A stretch of 6,588 bases of DNA, from contig CAYQPF010000218.1 in assembly GCA_964419225.1 (NCBI GenBank), positions 1-6,588 on the forward strand. Direction: 5' to 3'. The position numbers were made by a program, and so were the translations under genes. The notes under the pieces are model-generated. The model did no database searches and was not told the DNA's origin. It saw only the letters and a list, made by a program, of their open reading frames with translations. The DNA comes from CAYQPF01 sp964419225 (GTDB lineage: Bacteria > Cloacimonadota > Cloacimonadia > Cloacimonadales > CAYQPF01). Positions 1 through 6,588 of the stretch are shown here, piece by piece. How positions within the stretch are numbered: the stretch's first letter is position 1; the number at the start of each line of letters is the position of its first letter.

Positions 1-3
1 TAA

Positions 4-44
4 CCACCCCGTCAGCAAGCTGCCACCCCTCCGAGATGGAGGGG
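4..44. repeat. Palindromic REP-like intergenic repeat, running toward the left edge
   Basis: A compact GC-rich block in an otherwise AT-rich window. It has a perfect 7-bp hairpin (CCCCTCC at 26-32, loop GAGAT, GGAGGGG at 38-44). Beside it is a second small palindrome (CAGC at 13-16, AA, GCTG at 19-22). CCACCCC occurs twice as a direct repeat (4-10 and 23-29), one copy on each side of the small palindrome. From memory, similar GGAGGGGTGG...GGGGTGG blocks are frequent between genes in Bacteroidota and related phyla, which suggests a dispersed REP/MITE-type element. It lies 50 bases past the nuclease stop codon. No T-run follows either hairpin in the direction of transcription, so it is not a standard intrinsic terminator, although it could stabilise a 3' end. 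It may continue beyond base 1. Confidence 0.55.
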
Positions 45-80
45 AATTTAGGACGGGAAAGCATAAGTCAACGGCATTGC

Positions 81-94
81 CCCACTGCCCACTG
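81..94. repeat. Two-copy tandem 7-mer next to the nuclease stop codon
   Basis: CCCACTG occurs twice in direct tandem (81-87 and 88-94), ending immediately before the stop codon of the minus-strand nuclease gene. Two copies of a 7-mer may be chance or a small slippage duplication. The rest of the noncoding stretch 45-80 shows nothing I can name. Confidence 0.4.
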
Positions 95-2860
95 TTAAAG
101 ATCCATCCTCAGTAAATCCTTATATTCGTAGGCTTGATAGGCTTTGTCGGGGATATAATAACCGGATTCTTCGATCTGTTTGATCCGGAACTGAATTTTA
201 GTAATGAAATCAGAATAAAGTTTATCCTTGTCCTTGGTCTTATATGATGTGACAATCTCACCGTACTTATTAAAGAAACGCAGGAAGTATGAATTTACAT
301 CGTAATTAGTCAATTGCTCTTCTTCCAGGATAAAGTAGAATAATTCATAGAGGACAAGCTGGTCAAAATCACTTTCTCCGGTTTTGAAATCAAGGATGAC
401 GGCTTTTTCCAATCCCGCCGAGACGAGGAGGACATCAGCCACACCTTTAATAAAGATTTCCAACAAGTCTGTATGAAAGAGTCGTTGTGGTTCAGAGATC
501 TTCTTCTCAATTTCAATAGACCATTTAACATCCGGAGGAATTTTCCGGTTGAGATCCGGAAAAGACTGGACGATCTCTGCTGCTAATTGAGGCAGAAGAA
601 AGTACTCCAGATAGATCAGACCATACTTTTCCGGCACAAAATACTCCAGATTACTCTGCTGAAATTCTGTTTTTATGATCTTATTTACCAAAACTTCATC
701 AATATCAGAATAAACAAGGGTTTTCTGTTTCAACCCCTTCCAGAGAAACTCCATGATATTATGGACGAGAATACCCAGTTTTTTAGCAGGAATGGTTCGA
801 CTTATATCGAAAGGAACTTTTTCGATCCCGGCAATATTCTTGAGGAAATAAGCAAAGGGATTCTTGAGCAAAAGTTTGAGTACATAAGGAGTCAGGATTA
901 TTTTTCCTTCCGGGAAATCCTGAGTAATTACAGACGGGATATATTTAAACAATCTGTCTTTACCGGGCAATACAGCGGTATTATCCAGATCAGAGCCTTT
1001 TGTTTTATGGCCGGAAAGATTAAAATTGGCATCGACTCTGTTCTCGAAAGTAAGCGTAGGTATTTGGGAAAGCAGAATTTGTTCAACAATAGAACTGCGT
1101 TCAATATTATTCTCGAGATCCCGGCAGTATAATATTATAACATTTCGGGAATTGAGGATCAAGCGATAGAAATAGTATAATTCCCGGTTATGAATATCGG
1201 CAAAGGTCTTAAGACCAAGTACCTTACGCTGGGCTTCATTAAAGAGGAATTGCGGCTTGGCAGTTGCAGGGATTTGGCCCTCATTCACATTGTTCAGATA
1301 AACAAATTCATACGAGTTATTGCGGGTATCGATGAGTTTAGCCATATTGATCCAGGCTTTTTCGGAATCCTGATAGGAATAGGCAACGGTTTGTCCCTTG
1401 AGCAATTCCCGGAATAATCTGAGTAAGCTGTGAGACAAAGGCTGTGAAGGATTGAGAAACTTCTGCCAGTTTTCCGTTACAGCAAAATTCTCATACAAAC
1501 TGAAAGTAAAAATAACTTCCTGGTACTTGTTTTCAGTTGGTATAATCAATTCAGCAATTTCTGCCTGAAAGAACACCTGATACTTGAAAAAGGAAGAACC
1601 TGACAGAAAATCCTTGAAAGCTGAAAATGAAGAAATACCGTTAAACTGATCTAAAAAAGCAGAAATACCTGAAATGTATTTTTCTAATGCCCAAGCTTTT
1701 AAATAAGTGGTTTGGGTGGTATCCAGAAATTTATATTCTTCATTCAGGAATTTATATATGTCTTTTTTAACATCTTCCTGAGTAATTGTTTCCCCTGAAA
1801 AACCTGCGAAATAACTGAAGCACACGGAATCCTGAACAGTATCAAGAATCAATTTGAGCGGGAAAAGATATAGCTCTTTTTTTCTTGCGGTTTGCTCACT
1901 CAATAAAGAAACAGTAAACAGAAACTGATAGATTTTACTCTCCAGCATTTTAAACTTACCTTCACACCGAAAAACTGAAGGGGCAAAAGAATCTTCCAAC
2001 ACTCTGCGTTCACTGTTGAAATCAAGATAACAGGAGTAGGCGGGCGTTTGAGTCTGGATATATTCATTGAGCAAAGCAATTTGATTGTATTCACTATTAG
2101 CTGCAATGATCTTAATAGATTCATTTCTATAACACTGGCGATTAGTCTGCCACAAATCGGAAAACTTCAAGTTAGTGAGACTAAGATCGTCCTTATTCAA
2201 TAACTTTTCCGGTAATTGAAAATAAAGGTGTACAGGCAATTCTTCTGATATGGTTTGAATGAGCTGCTTTTCCAGACCACTGAAGTAAGTTTGATTCACC
2301 AGAATTATCTTCTGATATTTCCTCACAGTGTCAATATTCATATTGTCAGGATGTAGGAGAAAAATCTTATCCTGAAAACTCTTTCCTTGTAAAAAAGACA
2401 AATAGTTTTGTTTAATTTTTAATAATTCTTCGTAATAATCCATCTGCCATTCATAGAATTCAAAATACCCTTCAACAAAGGCTTTTTGAACGCTGTCCTC
2501 TTTGACTTGCTCCTGTGCAAAATCATCCCAGAGTTGGAAAAAGTTATTGGCAAAGTCAATGGAGGAGAAATAATCTGTAATTTTATATTTTTCTTTAACA
2601 TCCTTGGAAAGAGAAGCATAAAATGCCAAATATCTTAAATCGCCTGTGAGAATTGGGAAAGTCGAGGTAAAGCAACTGTTCATTAAATCTTCCCAGGTAA
2701 TAAAATCTGTTTTAGCCAGAGGATAATGTTTACGGAATTTAGCTAAGGCCTGATTTCTGTTTGTATTAGTGGGAAAGATCAATAGAGAATTCGAATCAGC
2801 TTCCTGAAGAATCTGCTCCTGAATATTATCCAGGAAAGAGATAAAATGATAATATTTCAT
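95..2860 (-). CDS. AddB/RexB-like PD-(D/E)XK nuclease family protein
   Basis: A 921-residue protein related to AddB, the nuclease subunit of AddAB-type double-strand-break resection complexes. The N-terminal two thirds resemble the inactivated helicase-like part of AddB: an early LLIFPTNTNRNQ segment and a later LNNVNEGQIP, matching the family's L-x-x-x-NEG-x-P. I see no Walker A motif, so ATPase activity is unlikely. The C-terminal nuclease domain (from about residue 665) has H700 in LGILVH, D809 in GVAD, D824-F-K826 in ILDFKTGE, and Q834-x3-Y838, the full RecB-family catalytic set. The family's iron-sulfur cysteines are absent: NPFAYF stands where CPF/CPxxFY is usual, and the C-terminus (YEYKDLLRMDL) has none. 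The ATG lies 2 nt after the SIMPL stop with no visible Shine-Dalgarno, so translation probably depends on reinitiation. No AddA partner is in the window. The family call is firm; pairing with AddA is inferred. Confidence 0.85.
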   Translation of the reverse strand: MKYYHFISFLDNIQEQILQEADSNSLLIFPTNTNRNQALAKFRKHYPLAKTDFITWEDLMNSCFTSTFPILTGDLRYLAFYASLSKDVKEKYKITDYFSSIDFANNFFQLWDDFAQEQVKEDSVQKAFVEGYFEFYEWQMDYYEELLKIKQNYLSFLQGKSFQDKIFLLHPDNMNIDTVRKYQKIILVNQTYFSGLEKQLIQTISEELPVHLYFQLPEKLLNKDDLSLTNLKFSDLWQTNRQCYRNESIKIIAANSEYNQIALLNEYIQTQTPAYSCYLDFNSERRVLEDSFAPSVFRCEGKFKMLESKIYQFLFTVSLLSEQTARKKELYLFPLKLILDTVQDSVCFSYFAGFSGETITQEDVKKDIYKFLNEEYKFLDTTQTTYLKAWALEKYISGISAFLDQFNGISSFSAFKDFLSGSSFFKYQVFFQAEIAELIIPTENKYQEVIFTFSLYENFAVTENWQKFLNPSQPLSHSLLRLFRELLKGQTVAYSYQDSEKAWINMAKLIDTRNNSYEFVYLNNVNEGQIPATAKPQFLFNEAQRKVLGLKTFADIHNRELYYFYRLILNSRNVIILYCRDLENNIERSSIVEQILLSQIPTLTFENRVDANFNLSGHKTKGSDLDNTAVLPGKDRLFKYIPSVITQDFPEGKIILTPYVLKLLLKNPFAYFLKNIAGIEKVPFDISRTIPAKKLGILVHNIMEFLWKGLKQKTLVYSDIDEVLVNKIIKTEFQQSNLEYFVPEKYGLIYLEYFLLPQLAAEIVQSFPDLNRKIPPDVKWSIEIEKKISEPQRLFHTDLLEIFIKGVADVLLVSAGLEKAVILDFKTGESDFDQLVLYELFYFILEEEQLTNYDVNSYFLRFFNKYGEIVTSYKTKDKDKLYSDFITKIQFRIKQIEESGYYIPDKAYQAYEYKDLLRMDL

Positions 2861-2862
2861 GG

Positions 2863-3561
2863 TTATTTAAGAGAAAATGTAGCCGAAACAGTAACAGAAA
2901 TATCTTTGGTTTTGGTTCTGGTACTATAAATACCATAATCACTGACTTCATTTGAGTAAGGTTCTTTAATCTGAAAGACTCCTGTTCTGGCTGAAATCAG
3001 TTTGCCGATCCTGCCGTTATTCGCTTTGGCAATTTCATTAGCTCTCGCAAAAGCATCCTTCGTTGCATCTCCAATCAACTCCTTTTTGATCTCCGGCAGT
3101 TTGGAAAAAATGTATTCCAATTGAGATGATTCAATGATCACACCCTCTTTGATCAATTCTTCATTATTCAAAGCAGCTTTCTCGATAATATCCAAATTTT
3201 TGGAGACAATAAAGATATTTTGTGTAATCATATATCCGGAAGGATTACCAAACTGATCATATCTCTGCATAGTATTGACCGGATTCACAGTGAGTTCCTT
3301 GAGATCAATTCCCAGTTTTTGACAATAACCTGTGATCTTCTGCAAATCAGTTCGCAATTTAAGATAATTCTTCCCAAGATTCGTGTTATCTGAAGAAACA
3401 GATAAATTGATTTGCCATTTAACTATATCCGACTGGTAGGTTTTTGTGGAGAATCCCACCACTTTTATGCTGGCTGGCTGGTAATTAGCAAAATAAAAAT
3501 AATTCCCAAAAATTATTGCAGAGATAATAATACTAAGAGAAATCAACCATTCTTTTTTCAT
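2863..3561 (-). CDS. SIMPL (DUF541) domain protein, membrane-anchored
   Basis: A 232-residue SIMPL/DUF541-family protein. Residues 1-4 are MKKE, followed by a hydrophobic segment at about 5-27 without a clear cleavage site, so it is probably a signal anchor with the rest in the periplasm. The SIMPL domain spans about 31-232. Family hallmarks are I-K-V-V-G-F-S near the start, the LTVNPVNTMQRYD stretch (90-102), the helix with A-x-A-R-A-N-E-I-A at about 170-178, then IGKLISARTGVFQI (185-198) and a final strand ISVTVSATFSLK. The biochemical role of most members is unknown; some form multimeric envelope proteins, and no catalytic residues are recognised. It starts inside the kinase stop codon (ATGA overlap, 3558-3561) behind a strong GGAGG, and ends 2 nt before the nuclease ATG, so it is translationally linked on both sides. 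Function here is not deducible from the context. Confidence 0.85.
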   Translation of the reverse strand: MKKEWLISLSIIISAIIFGNYFYFANYQPASIKVVGFSTKTYQSDIVKWQINLSVSSDNTNLGKNYLKLRTDLQKITGYCQKLGIDLKELTVNPVNTMQRYDQFGNPSGYMITQNIFIVSKNLDIIEKAALNNEELIKEGVIIESSQLEYIFSKLPEIKKELIGDATKDAFARANEIAKANNGRIGKLISARTGVFQIKEPYSNEVSDYGIYSTRTKTKDISVTVSATFSLK

Positions 3562-5772
3562 TCATCCTCCAAAACCTGGTTGAGTATAACAGACAATTTG
3601 GTTATCGAATAGGGTTTGGCAATAAAATATTTTACTTCTTTTTCCAAGAGCTTACTGACTTTTTCATCGGTCTTCAGCCCGGAAGAAAGCAGGATCTTTG
3701 CCTCTGGATTTATCTCTTTCAGTTCAAAATAAACATCATAGCCGGATTTTCTGGGCATAACCATATCCAGAATGACAGCTTTGATCTCAGTATAACGGTT
3801 CAGATAGATCTCTATTCCCTCAGTTCCGTCCATAGCCTTCAGAACCTTATAGCCAAGTTCTTCCAACATACGGCTGGTTGTGGCTCTTACAAGAGGATCA
3901 TCATCAATGATCAAAATTGTCCCGGAACCTTTCCTAACGGGTATTTTAATTTCTTCCCTTTCAATAATTCTTTCGGATATATATTCAGGCAGGAAGATGG
4001 AAAAGACAGACCCTGCGTCTAATTTAGAGACAACTTCAATAAAGCCGTTGTGTTGTTCCAAAATTGAATAAGTCATGGCTAAGCCTAAACCTGTGCCCTG
4101 ATCCTTTTCTTTGGTAGTAAAGAAAGGATCAAAGATTTTCTTCATATTGATCTTAGGGATCCCGACTCCTGTATCACTGATCGTCAGCTTCCAATAGGTT
4201 ATATTTTGAGCTTCATTATGGGCATCCATAAAGCGTTTATCGGGGAAATACTTCTCCAAATTTATAGACAGCAACCCGCCATATCTTTCACCCTGCGGTC
4301 GCATAATTGTCATCGAATGATAAGCATTGATCACCAGGTTCAAGACTATCTGCTCGATCTGGGTCGGGTCAGCAAAAACCTTGGCACTGTCTTCTGCGTA
4401 TTTGGGATCAATATCAATACTCTTGTCGAGGGTATTACGACAGATCTTGAGGACATGTTTGATACAGTAATTCAGATCAACANNNNNNNNNNGGAGCGAA
4501 AGCTAATTCCTGTTTTTTGGAGAGGGTTAATAACTGAGCAACCATATCTGCAGCTCTTTGAGAGGCATCTTCCATAACTTTTAGCGAAGATCTAAGGTTA
4601 TTCACATCGTAATTACCTTCATCCAAATCATATTCCATGATGGAAATAGTGCCAACAATTCCGTTCAACACATTATTAAAGTCATGTGCTATACCACCGG
4701 CAAGTGTGCCCATTGTTTCCATTTTCTGTGCCTGGCGGAGCTGTTCTTCTTTTCTTTCCAACTCTGTTACATCATCGATCCGGATCACAACACCTTCCAT
4801 TGTATCATAAATCAGGGGGAAAAAATATATGTCAAAAAATTTGTTCTCGGCAAACTTCTTTTCTTTATGCAGATCGACAGTCTTTTTATCAATAAAAATC
4901 TGCTGAATGATGTTTTTGTAAGCCTTGAATTCAGGTAAGATCAGCCATATAGAATTGTTGATCGCATTTTTCGTTGGAATTCCAAAGAGCTTTTCAGCCT
5001 CCTGATTCCAAATATTTATATACCCATCCTTATCAATCGCAATTATTATAGACGGCATTGATTCTATTATATGCTTGATTAATGATAAAGTTCGTTTAAG
5101 CTTGATGGTCATCTCATTAAAATTGATACTCAACTGCCCAATTTCATCATTAGTTTTAACATCCAACTGCCCGTCAAGAGTTGTCCCGCTATTGCTCCTG
5201 ACATATTTTACAAGTTTTGAGATCGGACGCTTGATCAGAAAGATAATAAAAAGGGTTACCAACAAAACAATAATAAGAAGACTGCAAATTGCGACGAAAG
5301 CAAAAAATATCTGATCATTATTGATTTTGTCATCAATGCTTTTAATGGAGAATCTGATTTTTACATATCCGAGTTTTCGTTTATTCGCATCGGTTATGTC
5401 TCTTGTAAATTCTTTTATAAGTGCTTTATCAAGTACGACAGTTTGCTTACCGGCTGTGGTAATAAGGGTACCCGTAGAGTCATAAACTTCTGCAGATATC
5501 ACTTCAGGCATAGTCATCAGTACTTTTGTATTGCCTTCCAGACTGAAGAAATCCATACGCTGCAGAGCCAGACAATTTATATTGGAATAAATTCTGGCAA
5601 TGGACTCTCCTCTTTGTTCCAAATCATAGAGGAAAATCTTACTACGGTAATTAAACACTATTACGCTGGAAACAGCAAAAAATATTGTTAAAGTAAGCAT
5701 AATAGCAATATTCAGTTTAGTGGCCAGACTGACAAATTTTTGGTGGTATGATAGTTTTTTTAGATTAAACAA
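3558..5772 (-). CDS. Hybrid sensor histidine kinase with C-terminal receiver, interrupted by an N run
   Basis: A membrane hybrid kinase, 734 residues once the N run is removed. Numbering below is for that joined protein. Order: TM1 (about 20-41), periplasmic sensor (42-155, perhaps CHASE8-like), TM2 (156-180), HAMP (about 182-230), PAS (about 230-336), HisKA with phospho-acceptor H363 in GGIAHDFNN (NtrB-like, HPK4 type), HATPase with N-box N475/N479, G1 DTGVG (530-534), F-box FDPFFTTK (544-551) and G2 GTGLGL (556-561), then a receiver (about 614-734) with acidic DDD 620-622, phospho-acceptor D666 and K716. All key residues are present, so it should be active. The TTG start (5772-5770) is chosen because AGAGGG lies 4 nt upstream; the next in-frame ATG falls inside TM1. 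There is no HPt or DNA-binding output, so a partner elsewhere is needed. It starts 8 nt after the BMP gene. Confidence 0.88.
3566..3570 (-). promoter_or_regulatory. Ribosome binding site of the SIMPL gene
   Basis: GGAGG on the minus strand, 4 nt before the ATG at 3561-3559. It lies within the last codons of the histidine kinase (Glu-Asp), so the coding end of one gene doubles as the ribosome site of the next. It fixes the SIMPL start and supports translational coupling. Confidence 0.8.
4100..4130. repeat. Imperfect 12-13 base inverted repeat within the kinase gene
   Basis: GATCCTTTTCTTT (4100-4112) and AAAGAAAGGATC (4119-4130) pair with one bulged base around the 6-base loop GGTAGT. The sequence encodes FDPFFTTKEKDQ, the F-box of the ATPase domain, whose conserved residues largely force this composition. 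It is visible in the sequence but probably incidental to coding; no terminator or operator role is supported. Confidence 0.35.
4483..4492. other. Assembly gap (10 N) inside the histidine kinase gene
   Basis: Ten Ns, a typical placeholder where two contigs were scaffolded. As written, the run puts the two kinase halves out of phase. Removing it joins CC on one side to T on the other, making a proline codon and the continuous peptide LAFAPVDLNYC, which fits the HisKA-to-HATPase linker of this kinase family. The coding sequence downstream of the gap is open right up to the Ns, so the TTG at 4343-4341 is an internal codon and not a start. The true missing length is most likely zero, otherwise a multiple of three. 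Confidence 0.9.
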
Positions 5773-5776
5773 CAGA

Positions 5777-5782
5777 CCCTCT
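5777..5782 (-). promoter_or_regulatory. Ribosome binding site deciding the TTG start of the kinase
   Basis: AGAGGG on the minus strand, overlapping the TAG stop of the BMP gene and ending 4 nt before the TTG at 5772-5770. No ATG or GTG start in the kinase frame lies nearby, so this site is the main argument for the TTG start. The overlap with the upstream stop suggests coupled translation of binding protein and kinase. Confidence 0.65.
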
Positions 5783-6588
5783 ACATGCGGGAAGAAACTT
5801 TTATTGTTCCGTCAATAATAGCTTTTCTGGCTGATTCGATCCGATCATGTACAGTCTTGGGGATAGAATCATAAGTATATTTCATTTGGGTTATCCCTAC
5901 ACCATTTTCTTTCAATCCTAGTGAATAAGGCTTATTCTGCAAACTGTTTTTAGTCATTTTATCAACGACAAACAACATCCCTACCGGGATATTTTTGACC
6001 ATGCTGGTAAGAATAGTTCCTTCTGCCAGATAATCCTGATCGGAATCTACTCCTATGGTTTTTTTATTGTATTTCTTTGCAGCATTGATCACACCCATTC
6101 CGGATCCACTCGCAACCGGGAAAATTATATCAACCCCGTCCTGAAAATACATTCTGTCAGCAATTCTCTCTGCAATATCAGGACTGGCAAAAGGATTTAC
6201 ATCCTTGCTATAGGAAGTTATCCAATCTTTTTTAAACGTAATACCGGGTTTCACACTTTTCGCACCTTGTTCAAAGCCGACCATAAAATCATTGATCACG
6301 GCGATATCCATGGCTCCAATCAAGCCAAGCTTGTTTGTCTTGGTCATTGAAGCACAGAGTACTCCGATCAAATAAGAACCTTCATTTTGTTTGAAGGTAA
6401 TAGAAGAAACATTTTTATAATAATTCTTAGCAAAATCATCGATAATCACAAATTTAATTGCAGGATACTTTCTGGCCAGAGAATCTACAGGATTTACCAT
6501 ATGATACCCACCACCTGCGAAAATCAGATTACAACCATCTTTGATGAGTTGTTCCAGTAAAAAACTATCATCACTTACTTTTTCAGGG
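5781..6588 (-). CDS. BMP/PnrA-family solute-binding protein, N-terminus outside the window
   Basis: A partial gene: 268 residues are visible and the frame is open to the window edge, so the start, signal peptide and any lipobox are missing. The methionine at 6500-6498 is internal, because conserved family sequence (LIFAGGGYH) lies upstream of it. BMP-family (PF02608) features, numbered from the first visible residue: the A-RKYPAIKFVIID strand (about 38-50), FKQNEGSYLIG (65-75), GLIGAMDIAVINDFMVGFEQGA (88-109), FPVASGSGMG (156-165), GVDSDQ with D181, and SMVKN with K198; the last two lie where purine-nucleoside-binding members contact ligand. Family members bind nucleosides, and some bind riboflavin, in the periplasm for ABC uptake. 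No ABC permease or ATPase follows. The next gene is a sensor kinase, so a role as a ligand-presenting partner is possible. Family call firm, ligand inferred. Confidence 0.88.
   Translation of the reverse strand, partial: PEKVSDDSFLLEQLIKDGCNLIFAGGGYHMVNPVDSLARKYPAIKFVIIDDFAKNYYKNVSSITFKQNEGSYLIGVLCASMTKTNKLGLIGAMDIAVINDFMVGFEQGAKSVKPGITFKKDWITSYSKDVNPFASPDIAERIADRMYFQDGVDIIFPVASGSGMGVINAAKKYNKKTIGVDSDQDYLAEGTILTSMVKNIPVGMLFVVDKMTKNSLQNKPYSLGLKENGVGITQMKYTYDSIPKTVHDRIESARKAIIDGTIKVSSRM

Noticed and set aside
26..44. The GC hairpin as an intrinsic terminator of the operon.
   Set aside because: No T-run follows on the minus strand; the next bases are GTGGCAGC. The repeat explanation fits better.
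587..1132. A 181-codon open frame on the plus strand opposite the nuclease gene.
   Set aside because: It lies wholly antisense to the conserved nuclease domain, shows no recognisable domain and has no ribosome site; it is a shadow of the coding strand.
3470..3483. GCTG-type short tandem repeat.
   Set aside because: About three copies within coding sequence of the SIMPL protein, consistent with chance and codon use.
3558..4343. A stand-alone ATPase-receiver gene starting at TTG 4343.
   Set aside because: The frame is open upstream to the assembly gap and encodes conserved kinase sequence (DPTQIEQIVLN) before that TTG.
4206..4577. A plus-strand open frame crossing the N run.
   Set aside because: It is antisense to the kinase and exists only because the Ns are read as unknown residues.
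1..6588. CRISPR array, tRNA, rRNA or a defence system.
   Set aside because: No spaced direct repeats, cloverleaf or conserved rRNA segments are visible. The RecB-family nuclease is of the AddB type with no defence-gene neighbours.

Overview
The window looks like a piece of a low-GC bacterial metagenome or draft scaffold. It contains a 10-base N run, and all four protein genes lie on the minus strand, nearly end to end. The protein families (a BMP-type binding protein, a multidomain hybrid histidine kinase, a SIMPL-domain protein and an AddB-like nuclease) fit a Gram-negative anaerobe. Candidatus Cloacimonadota or a relative in the Bacteroidota/FCB neighbourhood is my best guess, resting on overall sequence style and the intergenic repeat rather than on a marker gene, so it is tentative.

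Layout in the direction of transcription (right to left). (1) 6588-5781: a periplasmic BMP/PnrA-family solute-binding protein, cut off by the window edge at its N-terminus. (2) 5772-3558: a hybrid sensor histidine kinase (membrane sensor, HAMP, PAS, HisKA, HATPase, receiver). The N run at 4483-4492 splits it in the raw sequence, but deleting the Ns joins the halves exactly in frame into a 734-residue protein. (3) 3561-2863: a membrane-anchored SIMPL (DUF541) protein whose ATG overlaps the kinase stop as ATGA. (4) 2860-95: a 921-residue AddB/RexB-like protein with an intact PD-(D/E)XK nuclease domain but without the iron-sulfur cysteines usual in this family. (5) 94-1: noncoding sequence with a two-copy 7-base tandem and a palindromic, REP-like repeat running to the left edge.

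Gene spacings are 8 nt, a 4-nt overlap and 2 nt, so the four genes very probably form one transcript; its promoter lies outside the window. The binding protein next to the kinase suggests a ligand-sensing pair, possibly for nucleosides. No response regulator, ABC permease or AddA helicase partner is present here. The SIMPL and nuclease genes have no obvious functional tie to the sensor pair beyond co-transcription.
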